From the NCBI RefSeq assembly GCF_012910805.1, contig NZ_WTVK01000001.1, positions 151,612 through 215,611 of the forward strand: a stretch of DNA of 64,000 nt. The letters run 5' to 3'. A program made the position numbers and the translations under genes. Positions 36,536 to 49,664 of the stretch are shown piece after piece. The DNA is from Aromatoleum evansii. GTDB taxonomy: Bacteria; Pseudomonadota; Gammaproteobacteria; Burkholderiales; Rhodocyclaceae. Numbering within the stretch: the stretch's first letter is position 1; every line of letters begins with the position of its first letter. Under the pieces are notes generated by a model. That model did not search any database and was not told the origin of the DNA. It saw only the letters and a list, made by a program, of their open reading frames with translations.

Positions 36536-36557
36536 CGCCCGCGAAAGCGGGCGTTTT
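36536..36557 (+). terminator. terminator after tRNA-Leu
   Basis: CGCCCGC / GCGGGCG stem with GAAA tetraloop, followed by TTTTC, 11 bases after the tRNA 3' end. It separates the tRNA transcript from the nuo operon, whose own promoter was not clearly identified in the 56 bases that follow. Confidence 0.8.
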
Positions 36558-36613
36558 CATGCAGTGGGTAAAAAAAACTAAAACAATCTGTATTCAATAC
36601 GGGGTGTCACGCA

Positions 36614-36988
36614 ATGCTGGAAAACTACTTTCCTGTTCTGATGTTCATCCTCGTGGGGCTTGGTTTCGGCCTTGTTCCTGTCATTCTGGGGCGACTCGTT
36701 GCGCCCTATCGTCCCGGCAGCGAAAAGCTGTCTCCCTATGAGTGTGGCTTCGAAGCCTTCGAAGATGCGCGCATGAAGTTCGACGTGCGCTACTACCTCA
36801 TTGCGATCCTTTTCATTCTTTTCGATCTCGAAATCGCCTTCCTCTTTCCGTGGGCGACGGTGTTCCAGGAATTCATTGCGGCAGGTCAGGTCGCGTGGTT
36901 CGTATTCGGTTCGGTTATGGTCTTCATTGCCGTGCTGGTCATCGGTTATGTCGTCGAGTGGAAAAACGGTGCGCTCGACTGGGAGTGA
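36614..36988 (+). CDS. nuoA: NADH-quinone oxidoreductase subunit A
   Basis: Membrane subunit of complex I, 124 residues with three transmembrane helices. The conserved loop [41 protein letters not shown] carries the family cysteine and the acidic residues near the quinone site. First gene of a complete 14-gene nuo operon running to 51233, with short gaps or overlaps throughout. Confidence 0.97.
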   Translation: MLENYFPVLMFILVGLGFGLVPVILGRLVAPYRPGSEKLSPYECGFEAFEDARMKFDVRYYLIAILFILFDLEIAFLFPWATVFQEFIAAGQVAWFVFGSVMVFIAVLVIGYVVEWKNGALDWE

Positions 36989-36991
36989 TGC

Positions 36992-37468
36992 ATGAGTATT
37001 GAGGGCGTCTTTCGCGAAGGGTTTGTAACCACTTCGCTTGATGCGGTAATCAACTGGACTCGCACGGGGTCGCTCTGGCCGATGACTTTCGGTCTGGCTT
37101 GCTGTGCAGTCGAGATGATTCATGCCGGTTGTTCTCGTTACGACCTGGACCGCTTTGGTGTGGTGTTTCGGCCGAGTCCGCGCCAGTCTGACCTGATGAT
37201 CGTTGCGGGTACGCTCTGCAACAAGATGGCGCCCGCGCTGCGCAAGGTGTACGAGCAGATGGCGGAGCCGCGCTGGGTCATTTCCATGGGGTCCTGTGCC
37301 AATGGCGGTGGCTACTACCACTATTCCTACTCGGTCGTGCGCGGTTGTGATCGCATCGTGCCGGTGGATGTGTATGTTCCGGGTTGTCCGCCGACCGCTG
37401 AAGCGCTGCTCTACGGCATCATTCAGCTCCAAAACAAGATCAAGCGCACGAATACCATCGCGCGCTGA
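36992..37468 (+). CDS. nuoB: NADH-quinone oxidoreductase subunit B
   Basis: Peripheral-arm subunit carrying the N2 [4Fe-4S] cluster that reduces quinone. In the 158-residue protein the ligand cysteines lie in [13 protein letters not shown] (two adjacent Cys), MGSCANGGG and [12 protein letters not shown]. The fold is homologous to the small subunit of [NiFe] hydrogenases, including HoxY in this window. It begins 3 bases after nuoA. Confidence 0.98.
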   Translation: MSIEGVFREGFVTTSLDAVINWTRTGSLWPMTFGLACCAVEMIHAGCSRYDLDRFGVVFRPSPRQSDLMIVAGTLCNKMAPALRKVYEQMAEPRWVISMGSCANGGGYYHYSYSVVRGCDRIVPVDVYVPGCPPTAEALLYGIIQLQNKIKRTNTIAR

Positions 37469-37482
37469 CGGATGGTTCATCT

Positions 37483-38088
37483 ATGAGTCCCAAACTTGAG
37501 CGTCTGAGCCAGGTCCTGCAAGAGGTCCTGGGTGACAAGTTGCGGTCGATTGTTGTCGATCGTGGTGAGGTGACCATCGACGTTGCGCCGGAAAATTATC
37601 TCGGCGTGGCCCAGTGCCTGCGTGATCACGCAGACCTGTGCTTCGAAGAACTGGTCGATGTGTCGGGTCTCGATTATTCGACCTACGGGAATGGTGCCTG
37701 GAGCGGAAAGCGCTTCGCGATTGCTGTGCATCTCCTTTCGGTTGCGAAGAACTGGCGTCTGCGTCTGAAGGTCTTCGCCGACAACGATGATTTCCCGGTT
37801 CTTGAGTCGGTAGTGGGGATCTGGCCGAGCGCGAACTGGTACGAGCGCGAGACCTTCGATCTCTACGGGATCATGTTCTCGGGTCACCCCGATCTGCGGC
37901 GGATTCTGACCGACTACGGCTTTGTGGGGCATCCGTTCCGCAAGGATTTTCCGGTCACCGGGTACGTCGAGATGCGCTATGACGCGGAGCAGGGGCGGGT
38001 TGTGTATCAGCCCGTGACGATCGAGCCGCGCGAAAACACGCCGCGCATCGTGCGCGAAGAGAATTACGGGGATGTCGGCCATGGCTGA
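37483..38088 (+). CDS. nuoC: NADH-quinone oxidoreductase subunit C
   Basis: Peripheral-arm 30-kDa subunit of 201 residues, recognised from [49 protein letters not shown]. It has no cofactor. It is separate from nuoD, not fused as in E. coli; its 3' end overlaps the nuoD start by 8 bases. Confidence 0.97.
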   Translation: MSPKLERLSQVLQEVLGDKLRSIVVDRGEVTIDVAPENYLGVAQCLRDHADLCFEELVDVSGLDYSTYGNGAWSGKRFAIAVHLLSVAKNWRLRLKVFADNDDFPVLESVVGIWPSANWYERETFDLYGIMFSGHPDLRRILTDYGFVGHPFRKDFPVTGYVEMRYDAEQGRVVYQPVTIEPRENTPRIVREENYGDVGHG

Positions 38089-39334
38089 GATTCGCAATTA
38101 CACGATCAACTTCGGCCCTCAGCACCCGTCTGCGCACGGCGTGCTGCGCCTGGTTCTTGAACTCGATGGCGAGGTCGTCGAGCGCGCCGACCCGCACATC
38201 GGACTGCTGCACCGGGGAACCGAGAAGCTTGCCGAGACCCGCACGTGGATACAGTCGGTGCCCTACATGGACCGTCTCGACTACGTGTCCATGATGTGCA
38301 ACGAACATGCGTACTGCATGGCGATCGAGCGGCTGCTCGGAATCGAGGTGCCGATTCGTGCGCAGTACATCCGCGTGATGTTCGACGAGATTACGCGGAT
38401 CCTGAATCACCTTCTGGGGATTGGCACGCACGCGCTCGACATCGGTGCGATGACGATGGTGCTGTACACCTTCCGCGAGCGCGAAGATCTCATGGATGTG
38501 TACGAGGCGGTGTCCGGTGCGCGGATGCATGCTGCGTACTATCGTCCCGGTGGCGTATACCGCGATCTGCCTGATCGCATGCCCCAGTACGAGGTCAACA
38601 AGTTCAAGAACGCCAACACGGTTCGTCAGCTGAACGAGAGCCGTCAGGGGTCGATGCTCGACTTCCTCGAGGACTTCACCAACCGTTTCAACGGCTACTG
38701 CGACGACTACGAGACGCTGCTGACCGACAATCGGATCTGGAAGCAGCGTACTGTCGGCATCGGCGTCGTGACGCCCGAGCAGGCGAAGGCCTGGGGCTTC
38801 ACCGGCGTCATGCTGCGCGGCTCGGGCGTGCCTTGGGATTTGCGCAAGAAGCAGCCGTACGAGGTTTACGACCAGGTCGAATTCGACGTGCCGGTCGGCA
38901 AGACGGGTGACTGCTACGACCGTTACCTCGTCCGTATGGAGGAGATGCGCCAGTCCAACCGCATCATCAAGCAGTGCATCGAATGGTTGCGCAAGAACCC
39001 CGGCCCCGTGATCGCCGACAACCACAAGGTTGCCCCGCCGCCGCGCGAGCGGATGAAGGCGAACATGGAGGAGCTGATTCATCACTTCAAGCTCTTCACC
39101 GAAGGCATGCACGTCCCCGCGGGGGAAGTCTACGCGGCGGTCGAGCACCCGAAGGGCGAGTTCGGTGTGTATGCGGTGTCTGACGGCGCAAACAAGCCTT
39201 ACCGGCTGAAGATGCGCGCACCGGGCTTCGCCCACCTCGCGGCGATGGACGACATTGCGCGCGGCCACATGATCGCGGACGTCGTGGCGATCATCGGAAC
39301 CATGGACATCGTGTTCGGCGAAATCGACCGCTGA
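38081..39334 (+). CDS. nuoD: NADH-quinone oxidoreductase subunit D
   Basis: The 49-kDa subunit, which forms the quinone pocket with NuoB. Start 38081 ([20 protein letters not shown]) gives 417 residues. The quinone-site histidine is in [26 protein letters not shown] and [18 protein letters not shown] are conserved. It is homologous to the hydrogenase large subunit but lacks the nickel cysteines, in contrast to HoxH further along. Confidence 0.98.
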   Translation: MAEIRNYTINFGPQHPSAHGVLRLVLELDGEVVERADPHIGLLHRGTEKLAETRTWIQSVPYMDRLDYVSMMCNEHAYCMAIERLLGIEVPIRAQYIRVMFDEITRILNHLLGIGTHALDIGAMTMVLYTFREREDLMDVYEAVSGARMHAAYYRPGGVYRDLPDRMPQYEVNKFKNANTVRQLNESRQGSMLDFLEDFTNRFNGYCDDYETLLTDNRIWKQRTVGIGVVTPEQAKAWGFTGVMLRGSGVPWDLRKKQPYEVYDQVEFDVPVGKTGDCYDRYLVRMEEMRQSNRIIKQCIEWLRKNPGPVIADNHKVAPPPRERMKANMEELIHHFKLFTEGMHVPAGEVYAAVEHPKGEFGVYAVSDGANKPYRLKMRAPGFAHLAAMDDIARGHMIADVVAIIGTMDIVFGEIDR

Positions 39335-39383
39335 ACGCCTGAGCTTGAAACGTCGGCAGGCAACCCGGGAAGACGAGTACGAA

Positions 39384-39863
39384 ATGCTGAGTCAGGAATC
39401 GCTACAACAGATCGATCGCGAGATCGCGAAATATCCACCCGATCAGAAGCAGTCCGCCGTGATGGCTGCGCTGCGCATCGCGCAGGTCGAGAAGGGCTGG
39501 CTGCCGAAGGAGTTGATCGAGTTCGTCGCCAGCTACCTCCAGATGCCCGCGATTGCGGCCTATGAGGTGGCGAGCTTCTACAACATGTATGACCTCGAGC
39601 CGGTCGGGCGCCACAAGATCACCGTGTGCACGAACCTCCCCTGTGCGCTGTCGGGGGGCGTGCATGCGGCCGACTACCTCAAGGAAAAGCTTGGTATCGA
39701 TTTCAACGAGACTACCCCGGACGGGAAGTTCACGCTGAAGGAAGGCGAGTGCATGGGCGCCTGCGGGGATGCCCCCGTGCTGCTGGTGAATAATCATCAC
39801 ATGTGCAGCTGGATGACGAAGGAAAAGATCGATCAGATCCTCGCGGAGCTGGCAGACAAATGA
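39384..39863 (+). CDS. nuoE: NADH-quinone oxidoreductase subunit E
   Basis: The 24-kDa subunit with the N1a [2Fe-2S] cluster. Start 39384 ([18 protein letters not shown]) gives 159 residues; the longer open frame upstream is not family-like. All four cysteine ligands are present: two in VCTNLPCAL and two in [10 protein letters not shown]. This intact set contrasts with the degenerate NuoE-like domain of HoxF at 55170. The stop overlaps the nuoF start (ATGA). Confidence 0.96.
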   Translation: MLSQESLQQIDREIAKYPPDQKQSAVMAALRIAQVEKGWLPKELIEFVASYLQMPAIAAYEVASFYNMYDLEPVGRHKITVCTNLPCALSGGVHAADYLKEKLGIDFNETTPDGKFTLKEGECMGACGDAPVLLVNNHHMCSWMTKEKIDQILAELADK

Positions 39864-41172
39864 GCGCAAGCGGACTGATTCTCGCCGGGGTTGACGGCGA
39901 TCGCACCTGGGGGCTGCAGGACTACGTTGCGCGTGGAGGCTACTCCGCGCTGCGGAAGGTCATCAGCGAAAAGATCCCGCCCGAGACGATCATTGCGGAG
40001 CTGAAGGCGTCTTCCCTGCGGGGCCGCGGCGGCGCCGGATTCCCGACCGGTTTGAAATGGAGCTTCATGCCCCGTTCCTTTCCGGGGGCAAAGTATCTTG
40101 CGTGCAACTCGGATGAGGGCGAGCCGGGCACCTTCAAGGATCGCGACATCCTGCGCTACAACCCGCACACCGTCATCGAAGGGATGACAATCGCCGCGTA
40201 TGCGATGGGTTGCGAGCGTGGCTACAACTACATTCACGGCGAGATCTTCGACGTGTATGAGCGCTTCGAGGCCGCCCTCGCCGAGGCCCGCGAGGCGGGG
40301 CTGCTCGGTCAGAACATCCTTGGATCGGATTTTTCGTTCGAATTGTTCGCCCATCACGGGTACGGCGCGTACATCTGCGGCGAGGAAACTGCGCTCCTTG
40401 AGTCGATCGAAGGCAAGAAGGGCCAGCCGCGCTTCAAGCCGCCATTCCCCGCCAGCTACGGCCTGTACGGGAAACCGACGACGATCAACAACACGGAAAC
40501 CTTTGCTTCCGTGCCGTTCATCATCAACATGGGCGGGGAAGGCTTCCTCAATCTCGGCAAGCCGAACAACGGCGGGACGAAGCTGTTCTCGGTTTCCGGT
40601 CACGTGAATCGTCCCGGCAATTACGAAGTCGCAATGGGTACGCCGTTTTCCGAACTGCTGGAGATGGCGGGCGGGATGCGCGGCGGGCGCAAGCTCAAGG
40701 CCGTGATTCCGGGCGGCTCGTCTGCGCCTGTCCTTCCCGGCAGCGTGATGATGGACTGCACGATGGACTACGATTCGATCTCCAAGGCGGGGTCGATGCT
40801 CGGGTCCGGCGCGGTCATCGTGATGGACGAAACGACTTGCATGGTCAAGGCGCTCGAGCGTCTGTCGTACTTCTATTTCGAAGAGTCCTGTGGTCAGTGC
40901 ACGCCCTGCCGCGAAGGCACCGGCTGGCTGTACCGCGTGGTCCATCGCATCGAAAACGGCCTCGGCCGGAAGGACGACCTCGATCTTCTCAATTCGGTGA
41001 CCGGAAACATCATGGGCCGCACGATCTGCGCGCTCGGCGATGCCGCATCGATGCCCGTGCAGAGCTTCGTCAAGCACTTCGGGTCAGAGTTCGAGTACCA
41101 CATCGAAAACAAGAAATGTCTAGTGCCGCCTGAAGTTCAGTATGAAGGCAGCCAAATCTACGTGAGACCGTA

Positions 41173-41173
<1 letters not shown>
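39860..41173 (+). CDS. nuoF: NADH-quinone oxidoreductase subunit F
   Basis: The 51-kDa NADH dehydrogenase subunit, binding NADH, FMN and the N3 [4Fe-4S] cluster. Start 39860 ([19 protein letters not shown]) gives 437 residues. [14 protein letters not shown] and [14 protein letters not shown] form the FMN/NADH site, [20 protein letters not shown] the nucleotide loop, and [15 protein letters not shown] plus a downstream Cys ([10 protein letters not shown]) hold the cluster. Confidence 0.98.
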
Positions 41174-43511
<2,338 letters not shown>

Positions 43512-43512
<1 letters not shown>

Positions 43513-44561
43513 TGGAAGCGTTGCTGGAACCCGTGTCCCAATTTTTCGGGCCCGCGTGGCCTGCCGTGTGGACGCTGGCGAAGATCGTCGCGATCATCGC
43601 CCCGCTCATGATCGGCGTGGCCTACCTGACGCTTGCCGAGCGCAAGGTCATCGGCTACATGCAGGTGCGTATCGGCCCGAACCGCGTCGGCCCGAAAGGA
43701 CTGTTGCAGCCGATCGCCGACGGCATGAAGCTCCTGTTCAAGGAGATCATCGTTCCGTCCGGCGCGAGCAAGGGGCTCTTCATCCTGGGGCCGATCCTCG
43801 CGATCGCCCCCTCCCTTGCGGCGTGGTCGGTGGTGCCGTTCGATGACGGCCTGGTGCTCGCAAACGTGAATGCCGGCCTGCTGCTGCTGCTGGCGATCAC
43901 GTCGATGGAAGTCTACGGCGTCATCATCGCGGGCTGGGCCTCGAACTCGAAATATCCCTTCCTCGGATCCATGCGCGCTGCGGCCCAGATGGTGTCGTAC
44001 GAGGTGGCGATGGGCTTCGCGCTCATCTGCGTGCTGCTGATCTCGTCGAGCCTCAACCTGAGCGACATCGTGCATTCCCAGGGGCAGGGCAGGTTCCATG
44101 AAATGGGCCTGTCGTTCCTGTCATGGAACTGGCTGCCGCTCCTGCCGATGTTCATCGTGTTCCTGATCTCGGGCATCGCCGAAACCAACCGCGCGCCGTT
44201 CGACGTGGTCGAGGGCGAGTCGGAGGTGGTTGCGGGCCACATGGTCGAGTATTCCGGCATGGCCTTCGCGCTGTTCTTCCTCGCCGAATACGCGAACATG
44301 TTCCTCGTGTCGGTGATGACGGCGGTGCTCTTCATGGGCGGCTGGCTGTCGCCGATCGGCGCGATTCCCGACGGTTTCCACTGGCTGGCGCTGAAGACGG
44401 CATTCTTCCTGTTCGTGTTCCTCTGGGTGCGTGCGACATTTCCGCGCTTCCGCTACGACCACATCATGCGGTTGGGCTGGAAGGTGTTTATTCCGATTAC
44501 CCTGGTGTGGGTGATTGTGGTGGCGGTGTGGATGATGTCGCCGCTGTCTATCTGGAAGTGA
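43512..44561 (+). CDS. nuoH: NADH-quinone oxidoreductase subunit H
   Basis: Membrane subunit that contacts the quinone chamber. Start 43512 ([20 protein letters not shown]), where ATG overlaps the nuoG stop, gives 349 residues with about eight transmembrane helices. [32 protein letters not shown] and [27 protein letters not shown] are diagnostic charged loops. Confidence 0.98.
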
Positions 44562-44571
44562 GAGGCTGAAG

Positions 44572-45057
44572 ATGGGTGCCAAGGATTACATCGGGAGCCT
44601 GTTCCTCACGGAACTGTTCAAGGGCATGGCGCTTACCGGGCGCCACCTGTTCGCGCGCAAGATCACGGTGCAGTTTCCGGAGGAGAAGACTCCGCAGAGC
44701 CCGCGTTTTCGCGGCCTCCATGCGCTGCGTCGCTATCCCAACGGGGAGGAGCGCTGCATTGCGTGCAAGTTGTGCGAGGCCATCTGTCCGGCGATGGCGA
44801 TCACGATCGAGTCCGATCAGCGCGACGACGGTTCGCGTCGGACGACGCGTTATGACATCGATCTGACGAAGTGCATCTTCTGCGGCTTCTGCGAGGAGGC
44901 CTGTCCGGTGGATGCGATCGTCGAGACGCGCGTGCTCGAGTACCACGGCGAGCAACGCGGCGACCTGTATTACACGAAGCAGATGCTGCTCGCGGTCGGT
45001 GACCGGAACGAAGCGCAGATCGCTGCAGACCGGGAAGCCGACTCGAAGTACCGCTAA
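44572..45057 (+). CDS. nuoI: NADH-quinone oxidoreductase subunit I
   Basis: The 23-kDa ferredoxin-like subunit (161 residues) with two [4Fe-4S] clusters, N6a and N6b: [16 protein letters not shown] and [16 protein letters not shown]. An amphipathic N-terminal helix ([19 protein letters not shown]) packs on the membrane. The ribosome binding site is GAGAGG before the ATG, 10 bases after nuoH. Confidence 0.98.
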   Translation: MGAKDYIGSLFLTELFKGMALTGRHLFARKITVQFPEEKTPQSPRFRGLHALRRYPNGEERCIACKLCEAICPAMAITIESDQRDDGSRRTTRYDIDLTKCIFCGFCEEACPVDAIVETRVLEYHGEQRGDLYYTKQMLLAVGDRNEAQIAADREADSKYR

Positions 45058-45087
45058 GGGAGGGCGCCTGCGGGCGCCGCAAAGGAC

Positions 45088-45690
45088 ATGGATTTCAAGA
45101 CTCTCGTTTTCTACATCCTGTCGGCGATCATGGTGTTCGCCGCGCTTCGGGTGATAACGTCACGGAACCCGGTGCATGCCGCACTGTTCCTGGTGCTCTC
45201 CTTCGTCACGGCGGGTGGCATCTGGCTGCTGCTCGCTGCCGAGTTCCTCGCGATCGTCCTCGTAATGGTCTACGTGGGGGCGGTCATGGTGCTCTTCCTC
45301 TTCGTCGTGATGATGCTGGACATCAATCTCGACCGCTTGCGGGAGGGGTTCTGGAGCTACCTGCCGGTGGGCGCACTGATCGGGATCCTGCTGGTCGTCG
45401 AAATGGCGCTGGTGCTCGGCGGCCGCTACTTCGGTCTGGAAGCAATGCCCGAACCACCAGCGGCGCAGGCCGGTTACAGCAATACGCGCGAACTGGGGCG
45501 CCTCCTCTACACCGATTACGTCTATCCGTTCGAGCTTGCCTCGCTGCTGCTGCTGGTGGCGATGGTCGTGGCCGTGTCGCTGACCCTGCGCAAGCGCAAG
45601 GGGTTGCGTCAGGTGAATCCGTCGGATCAGGTGACCGTCAAGCGTGGCGACCGCGTCGAACTCGTTTCGATGCCCGCCGAGAAAGAATAA
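45088..45690 (+). CDS. nuoJ: NADH-quinone oxidoreductase subunit J
   Basis: Membrane subunit of 200 residues with five predicted transmembrane helices. The conserved third helix region EFLAIVLVMVYVGAVMVLFLFVVMML (containing the pi-bulge Tyr and Gly) is intact. A basic cytoplasmic tail (RKRKGLRQVNPSDQ) ends the protein. A 30-base gap separates it from nuoI. Confidence 0.96.
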   Translation: MDFKTLVFYILSAIMVFAALRVITSRNPVHAALFLVLSFVTAGGIWLLLAAEFLAIVLVMVYVGAVMVLFLFVVMMLDINLDRLREGFWSYLPVGALIGILLVVEMALVLGGRYFGLEAMPEPPAAQAGYSNTRELGRLLYTDYVYPFELASLLLLVAMVVAVSLTLRKRKGLRQVNPSDQVTVKRGDRVELVSMPAEKE

Positions 45691-45736
45691 GAACTGCGGC
45701 AGTTTCGCGGGAACTGGTGCAACCAAGGGGTTATAG

Positions 45737-46042
45737 ATGCTTTCGCTTTCCCACTATCTGATTCTGGGCGCGATCCTGTTCGCGATCAGCGTGGTCGGGA
45801 TCTTCCTCAACCGGAAGAACCTGATCGTGCTGCTGATGGCGATCGAGCTGATGCTGCTCGCGGTCAATCTGAACTTCGTCGCCTTCTCGCACTATCTTGG
45901 CGATCTGGCCGGACAGATTTTTGTTTTCTTCATCCTCACCGTGGCGGCGGCCGAGTCGGCGATCGGTCTCGCAATTCTGGTCGTGCTGTTCCGCAACCTG
46001 CGGACGATCCACGTTGATGATCTGGATAGCCTCAAGGGTTAA
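45737..46042 (+). CDS. nuoK: NADH-quinone oxidoreductase subunit K
   Basis: Small membrane subunit (101 residues, three helices) on the proton path. The two membrane glutamates expected in the family are present: one in [16 protein letters not shown] and one in [14 protein letters not shown]. It precedes the antiporter-like subunits, 12 bases before nuoL. Confidence 0.97.
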   Translation: MLSLSHYLILGAILFAISVVGIFLNRKNLIVLLMAIELMLLAVNLNFVAFSHYLGDLAGQIFVFFILTVAAAESAIGLAILVVLFRNLRTIHVDDLDSLKG

Positions 46043-46054
46043 GGAAGCGGCTCG

Positions 46055-48076
46055 ATGACGGACATGCAAAAGCTCTATCTCCTGGTACCGCTTGCGCCGC
46101 TGGCGGGGGCGATTCTTGCGGGACTGTTCGGCAAGGCCATCGGCCGTGCCGGCGCTCATATCGTGACGATCCTCGGGGTCGCGGTTGCTTTGGTCGCCTC
46201 GGTGGTGATCTTCCAGGACGTTCAGGCCGGCAATACTTTCAACGGCACCGTCTACACGTGGATGAAGAGCGGGAACCTGACCTTCGAGGTCGGATTCCTC
46301 ATCGACTCGCTCACGGTCATGATGATGCTCGTGGTGACCTTCGTGTCCCTGATGGTCCATATCTATACCATCGGCTACATGCACGAGGATCCCGGTTACC
46401 AGCGTTTCTTCAGCTACATCTCGCTGTTCACCTTCTCGATGCTGATGCTGGTCATGTCGAACAACTTCCTCCAGTTGTTCTTCGGCTGGGAAGCGGTGGG
46501 TCTGGTGTCGTATCTGCTGATCGGTTTCTGGTACGAGCGGCCGACGGCGATCTACGCCAACCTCAAGGCCTTCCTGGTGAACCGTGTCGGTGACTTCGGG
46601 TTCCTCCTGGGTATCGGTCTGATCGCCGCATACGCCGGCAGCCTCAACTATGCCGAAGTGTTTGCGAAGGGCAGCGAGCTCGCGGCGCAGGACATGGCCG
46701 TGACGGGCTGGCCGCTGATCACCGCGATCTGCATCTGCCTGTTCATCGGTGCCATGGGCAAGTCGGCGCAGGTTCCGCTGCACGTCTGGCTGCCGGATTC
46801 GATGGAAGGTCCGACGCCGATCTCGGCGCTGATCCATGCCGCGACCATGGTCACGGCCGGTATCTTCATGGTGGCGCGCATGTCGCCGCTGTTCGAACTG
46901 TCCGACGTGGCCCTGTCCTTCGTTCTGGTCATCGGTGCGACGACGGCGCTCTTCATGGGCTTCCTCGGCATCGTGCAGAACGACGTCAAGCGCGTGGTCG
47001 CCTATTCGACGCTTTCCCAGCTCGGTTACATGACCGTTGCGCTCGGCGTGTCGGCATACTCGGCTGCGGTGTTCCACCTGATGACGCATGCGTTTTTCAA
47101 GGCGCTGCTGTTCCTCGGCGCGGGTTCCGTGATCATCGGCATGCACCATGATCAGGACATGCGCAACATGGGCGGGCTGTGGAAGTACATGCCGATCACC
47201 TGGATCACCTCGCTGCTTGGATCGCTGGCGCTGATCGGTTTCCCGTTCTTCGCGGGCTTCTACTCCAAGGACTCGATCATCGAAGCGGTACATGCCTCGA
47301 GCATCCCGGGTGCCGGCTATGCGCTTTTCTGCGTGCTGGCGGGCGTGTTCGTGACGGCCTTCTATTCGTTCCGCATGTACTTCCTCGTCTTCCACGGCAA
47401 GGAGCGCTTCGGCAACAACCATGGTCATCACGACCACGAGGGTGACCATGACGACGAAGAGGTGTCGGCGGATCACCATCACGGTCTCGCCCCGGGCCAG
47501 AAGCCGCATGAGTCGCCGTGGGTGGTGACACTGCCGCTGGTGCTCCTGGCGATTCCGTCCGTCGTCATCGGTTTCTTCACGATCGAACCGATGCTCTTCG
47601 GCGACTGGTTCAAGGGCGTGATTCACGTCGGCAGCAATCACGTCGGTCTTTCCGAGCTCGCAGCCAATTTCCACGGCCCGGTCGCGATGGCACTGCATGG
47701 CGTGCAGACGGCGCCGTTCTGGCTGGCGATGGGCGGTGTGGTGCTGGCGTGGTTCTTCTACATGGTTCGTCCGGATATCCCGGCCGCGATCCAGCGTACG
47801 TTCCGCCCGGTGCACGCCTTGCTCGAGAACAAGTACTTCTTCGATCGTTTCAACGAGATCGTGTTTGCGGGTGGTTCGCGACTGATCGGCAAGGGACTGT
47901 GGAAGGCTGGCGATCAGGCCATCATCGATGGCATCGCGGTTAACGGCACGGCGAAACTGGTGGGTTGGGTTGCACAGATCAGCCGTCTGTTCCAGACGGG
48001 GCATCTGTACCAGTACGCCTTCGCAATGATCATCGGGGTCTTCATTCTCCTCACCTTCTGGTTCAACCTGATTTGA
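46055..48076 (+). CDS. nuoL: NADH-quinone oxidoreductase subunit L
   Basis: Antiporter-like proton-pumping subunit, 673 residues with about 16 transmembrane helices and the C-terminal lateral helix region. NNFLQLFFGWEAVGLVSYLLIGFWY holds the key glutamate, and GKSAQVPLHVWLPDSMEGPTPISALIHAATMV the central lysine and histidines. A hydrophilic loop at about residues 448-488 is unusually rich in His, Asp and Glu. Confidence 0.97.
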   Translation: MTDMQKLYLLVPLAPLAGAILAGLFGKAIGRAGAHIVTILGVAVALVASVVIFQDVQAGNTFNGTVYTWMKSGNLTFEVGFLIDSLTVMMMLVVTFVSLMVHIYTIGYMHEDPGYQRFFSYISLFTFSMLMLVMSNNFLQLFFGWEAVGLVSYLLIGFWYERPTAIYANLKAFLVNRVGDFGFLLGIGLIAAYAGSLNYAEVFAKGSELAAQDMAVTGWPLITAICICLFIGAMGKSAQVPLHVWLPDSMEGPTPISALIHAATMVTAGIFMVARMSPLFELSDVALSFVLVIGATTALFMGFLGIVQNDVKRVVAYSTLSQLGYMTVALGVSAYSAAVFHLMTHAFFKALLFLGAGSVIIGMHHDQDMRNMGGLWKYMPITWITSLLGSLALIGFPFFAGFYSKDSIIEAVHASSIPGAGYALFCVLAGVFVTAFYSFRMYFLVFHGKERFGNNHGHHDHEGDHDDEEVSADHHHGLAPGQKPHESPWVVTLPLVLLAIPSVVIGFFTIEPMLFGDWFKGVIHVGSNHVGLSELAANFHGPVAMALHGVQTAPFWLAMGGVVLAWFFYMVRPDIPAAIQRTFRPVHALLENKYFFDRFNEIVFAGGSRLIGKGLWKAGDQAIIDGIAVNGTAKLVGWVAQISRLFQTGHLYQYAFAMIIGVFILLTFWFNLI

Positions 48077-48145
48077 GCCAACAGGTCGGTCTGTGAATAA
48101 CGATAAACACGCGTCAGTTTTCGGCGCACTGAACGGAAAGTAACG

Positions 48146-49627
48146 ATGACGGGTATGCCATTCCTCAGCCTCGCGATCTGGATACCGATCCTGGGTGGGT
48201 TGCTCGTGCTAGCAACCGGTTCGGACCGCAACGCCCCGCTTGCGCGGTCCCTTTCCATGCTGGTTGCACTGGTCGGATTCGCGGTGACGATCCCGCTGTT
48301 CACTCAGTTCGATGCAAGCAGCAGTGCGATGCAGTTCTCCGAATTCCTTCCGTGGATTCCGCGCTTCAACATCAACTACCACCTCGGCGTGGACGGCATC
48401 TCGGTGCTGTTCGTGCTGCTCAACGCGTTCATCACGATCATGGTTGTGATGGCGGGCTGGCAGGTGATCCAGGAAAAGGTCGCGCAATACATGGCGGCGT
48501 TCCTGATCATGTCGGGCCTGATGAACGGAATCTTTTCCGCGCTCGACGGCATCCTGTTCTATGTGTTCTTCGAGGCGTCGCTGATTCCGCTTTACCTCGT
48601 CATCGGTATCTGGGGCGGAGCGAATCGGGTTTACGCCGCGATCAAGTTCTTTCTCTACACGCTGCTCGGTTCGCTGCTGATGCTGATCGCGCTCCTGTAC
48701 CTGTTCATGCAGGCAGGCGGCAGCTTCTCCATCCTCGACTGGCACAAGCTGCCGCTCGCGATGCCGGCACAGACGCTGATTTTCTGGGCCTTCCTGATCG
48801 CGTTTGCGGTGAAGGTGCCGATGTGGCCGGTGCACACCTGGCTGCCGGACGCCCACGTCGAGGCGCCTACGGGCGGGTCGGTGGTCCTGGCCGCGATTGC
48901 GCTGAAGCTGGGCGCGTACGGTTTCCTGCGGTTCTCGCTCCCGATCGTGCCTGATGCGTCGCAGGCCATGGCGCCGATGATGATCGCGCTCTCCCTCGTC
49001 GCGGTGATCTATATCGGCTTCGTCGCACTGGTCCAGACCGACATGAAGAAGCTGGTGGCGTACTCGTCGATTTCGCACATGGGTTTCGTGACCCTCGGCT
49101 TCTTCATGTTCAATGCGATCGGCCTCGAAGGGGCGCTGGTGCAGATGATTTCGCACGGCTTCGTTTCGGGTGCGATGTTCCTTTGCATCGGGGTGCTGTA
49201 CGACCGCATGCATACCCGCAACATCGCCGACTACGGCGGTGTGGTGAAGACCATGCCCAAGTTCGCGGCCTTCTTCATGCTGTTCGCGATGGCCAACGCA
49301 GGTCTCCCGGGTACGAGCGGTTTCATCGGCGAGTTCATGGTCGTGCTGGGTGCGGTGCAGTTCAACTTCTGGGTAGCGTTCGCCGCTGCGACGACGTTGA
49401 TCCTGGGGGCCGCCTACACGCTGTGGATGTACAAGCGCGTGGTGTTCGGCGTGGTCGGCAACAGCCATGTTGCCGAACTGGAGGACATCGGTGCGCGCGA
49501 GTTCGCTTTCCTCGGCATTCTTGCGCTGTGCGTGCTGGCCATGGGCCTGTATCCCTTCCCGTTTACGGAAGTGATGCATGCGTCGGTTAATGAACTCCTG
49601 CGGCATGTTGCCGTGAGCAAGCTCTGA
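48146..49627 (+). CDS. nuoM: NADH-quinone oxidoreductase subunit M
   Basis: Antiporter-like proton-pumping subunit, 493 residues. The glutamate helix is [20 protein letters not shown] and the lysine/histidine region is [38 protein letters not shown] 69-base gap follows nuoL; nothing regulatory was recognised in it. Confidence 0.97.
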   Translation: MTGMPFLSLAIWIPILGGLLVLATGSDRNAPLARSLSMLVALVGFAVTIPLFTQFDASSSAMQFSEFLPWIPRFNINYHLGVDGISVLFVLLNAFITIMVVMAGWQVIQEKVAQYMAAFLIMSGLMNGIFSALDGILFYVFFEASLIPLYLVIGIWGGANRVYAAIKFFLYTLLGSLLMLIALLYLFMQAGGSFSILDWHKLPLAMPAQTLIFWAFLIAFAVKVPMWPVHTWLPDAHVEAPTGGSVVLAAIALKLGAYGFLRFSLPIVPDASQAMAPMMIALSLVAVIYIGFVALVQTDMKKLVAYSSISHMGFVTLGFFMFNAIGLEGALVQMISHGFVSGAMFLCIGVLYDRMHTRNIADYGGVVKTMPKFAAFFMLFAMANAGLPGTSGFIGEFMVVLGAVQFNFWVAFAAATTLILGAAYTLWMYKRVVFGVVGNSHVAELEDIGAREFAFLGILALCVLAMGLYPFPFTEVMHASVNELLRHVAVSKL

Positions 49628-49664
49628 GCGAGCGGGCGAGACACTTTTTCGGATTGGTCAGAAG

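Noticed and set aside
45731..48004. About 750-codon minus-strand open frame across nuoK and nuoL
   Set aside because: Antisense of membrane protein genes; the His/Arg/Glu-rich product is an artefact of codon bias.
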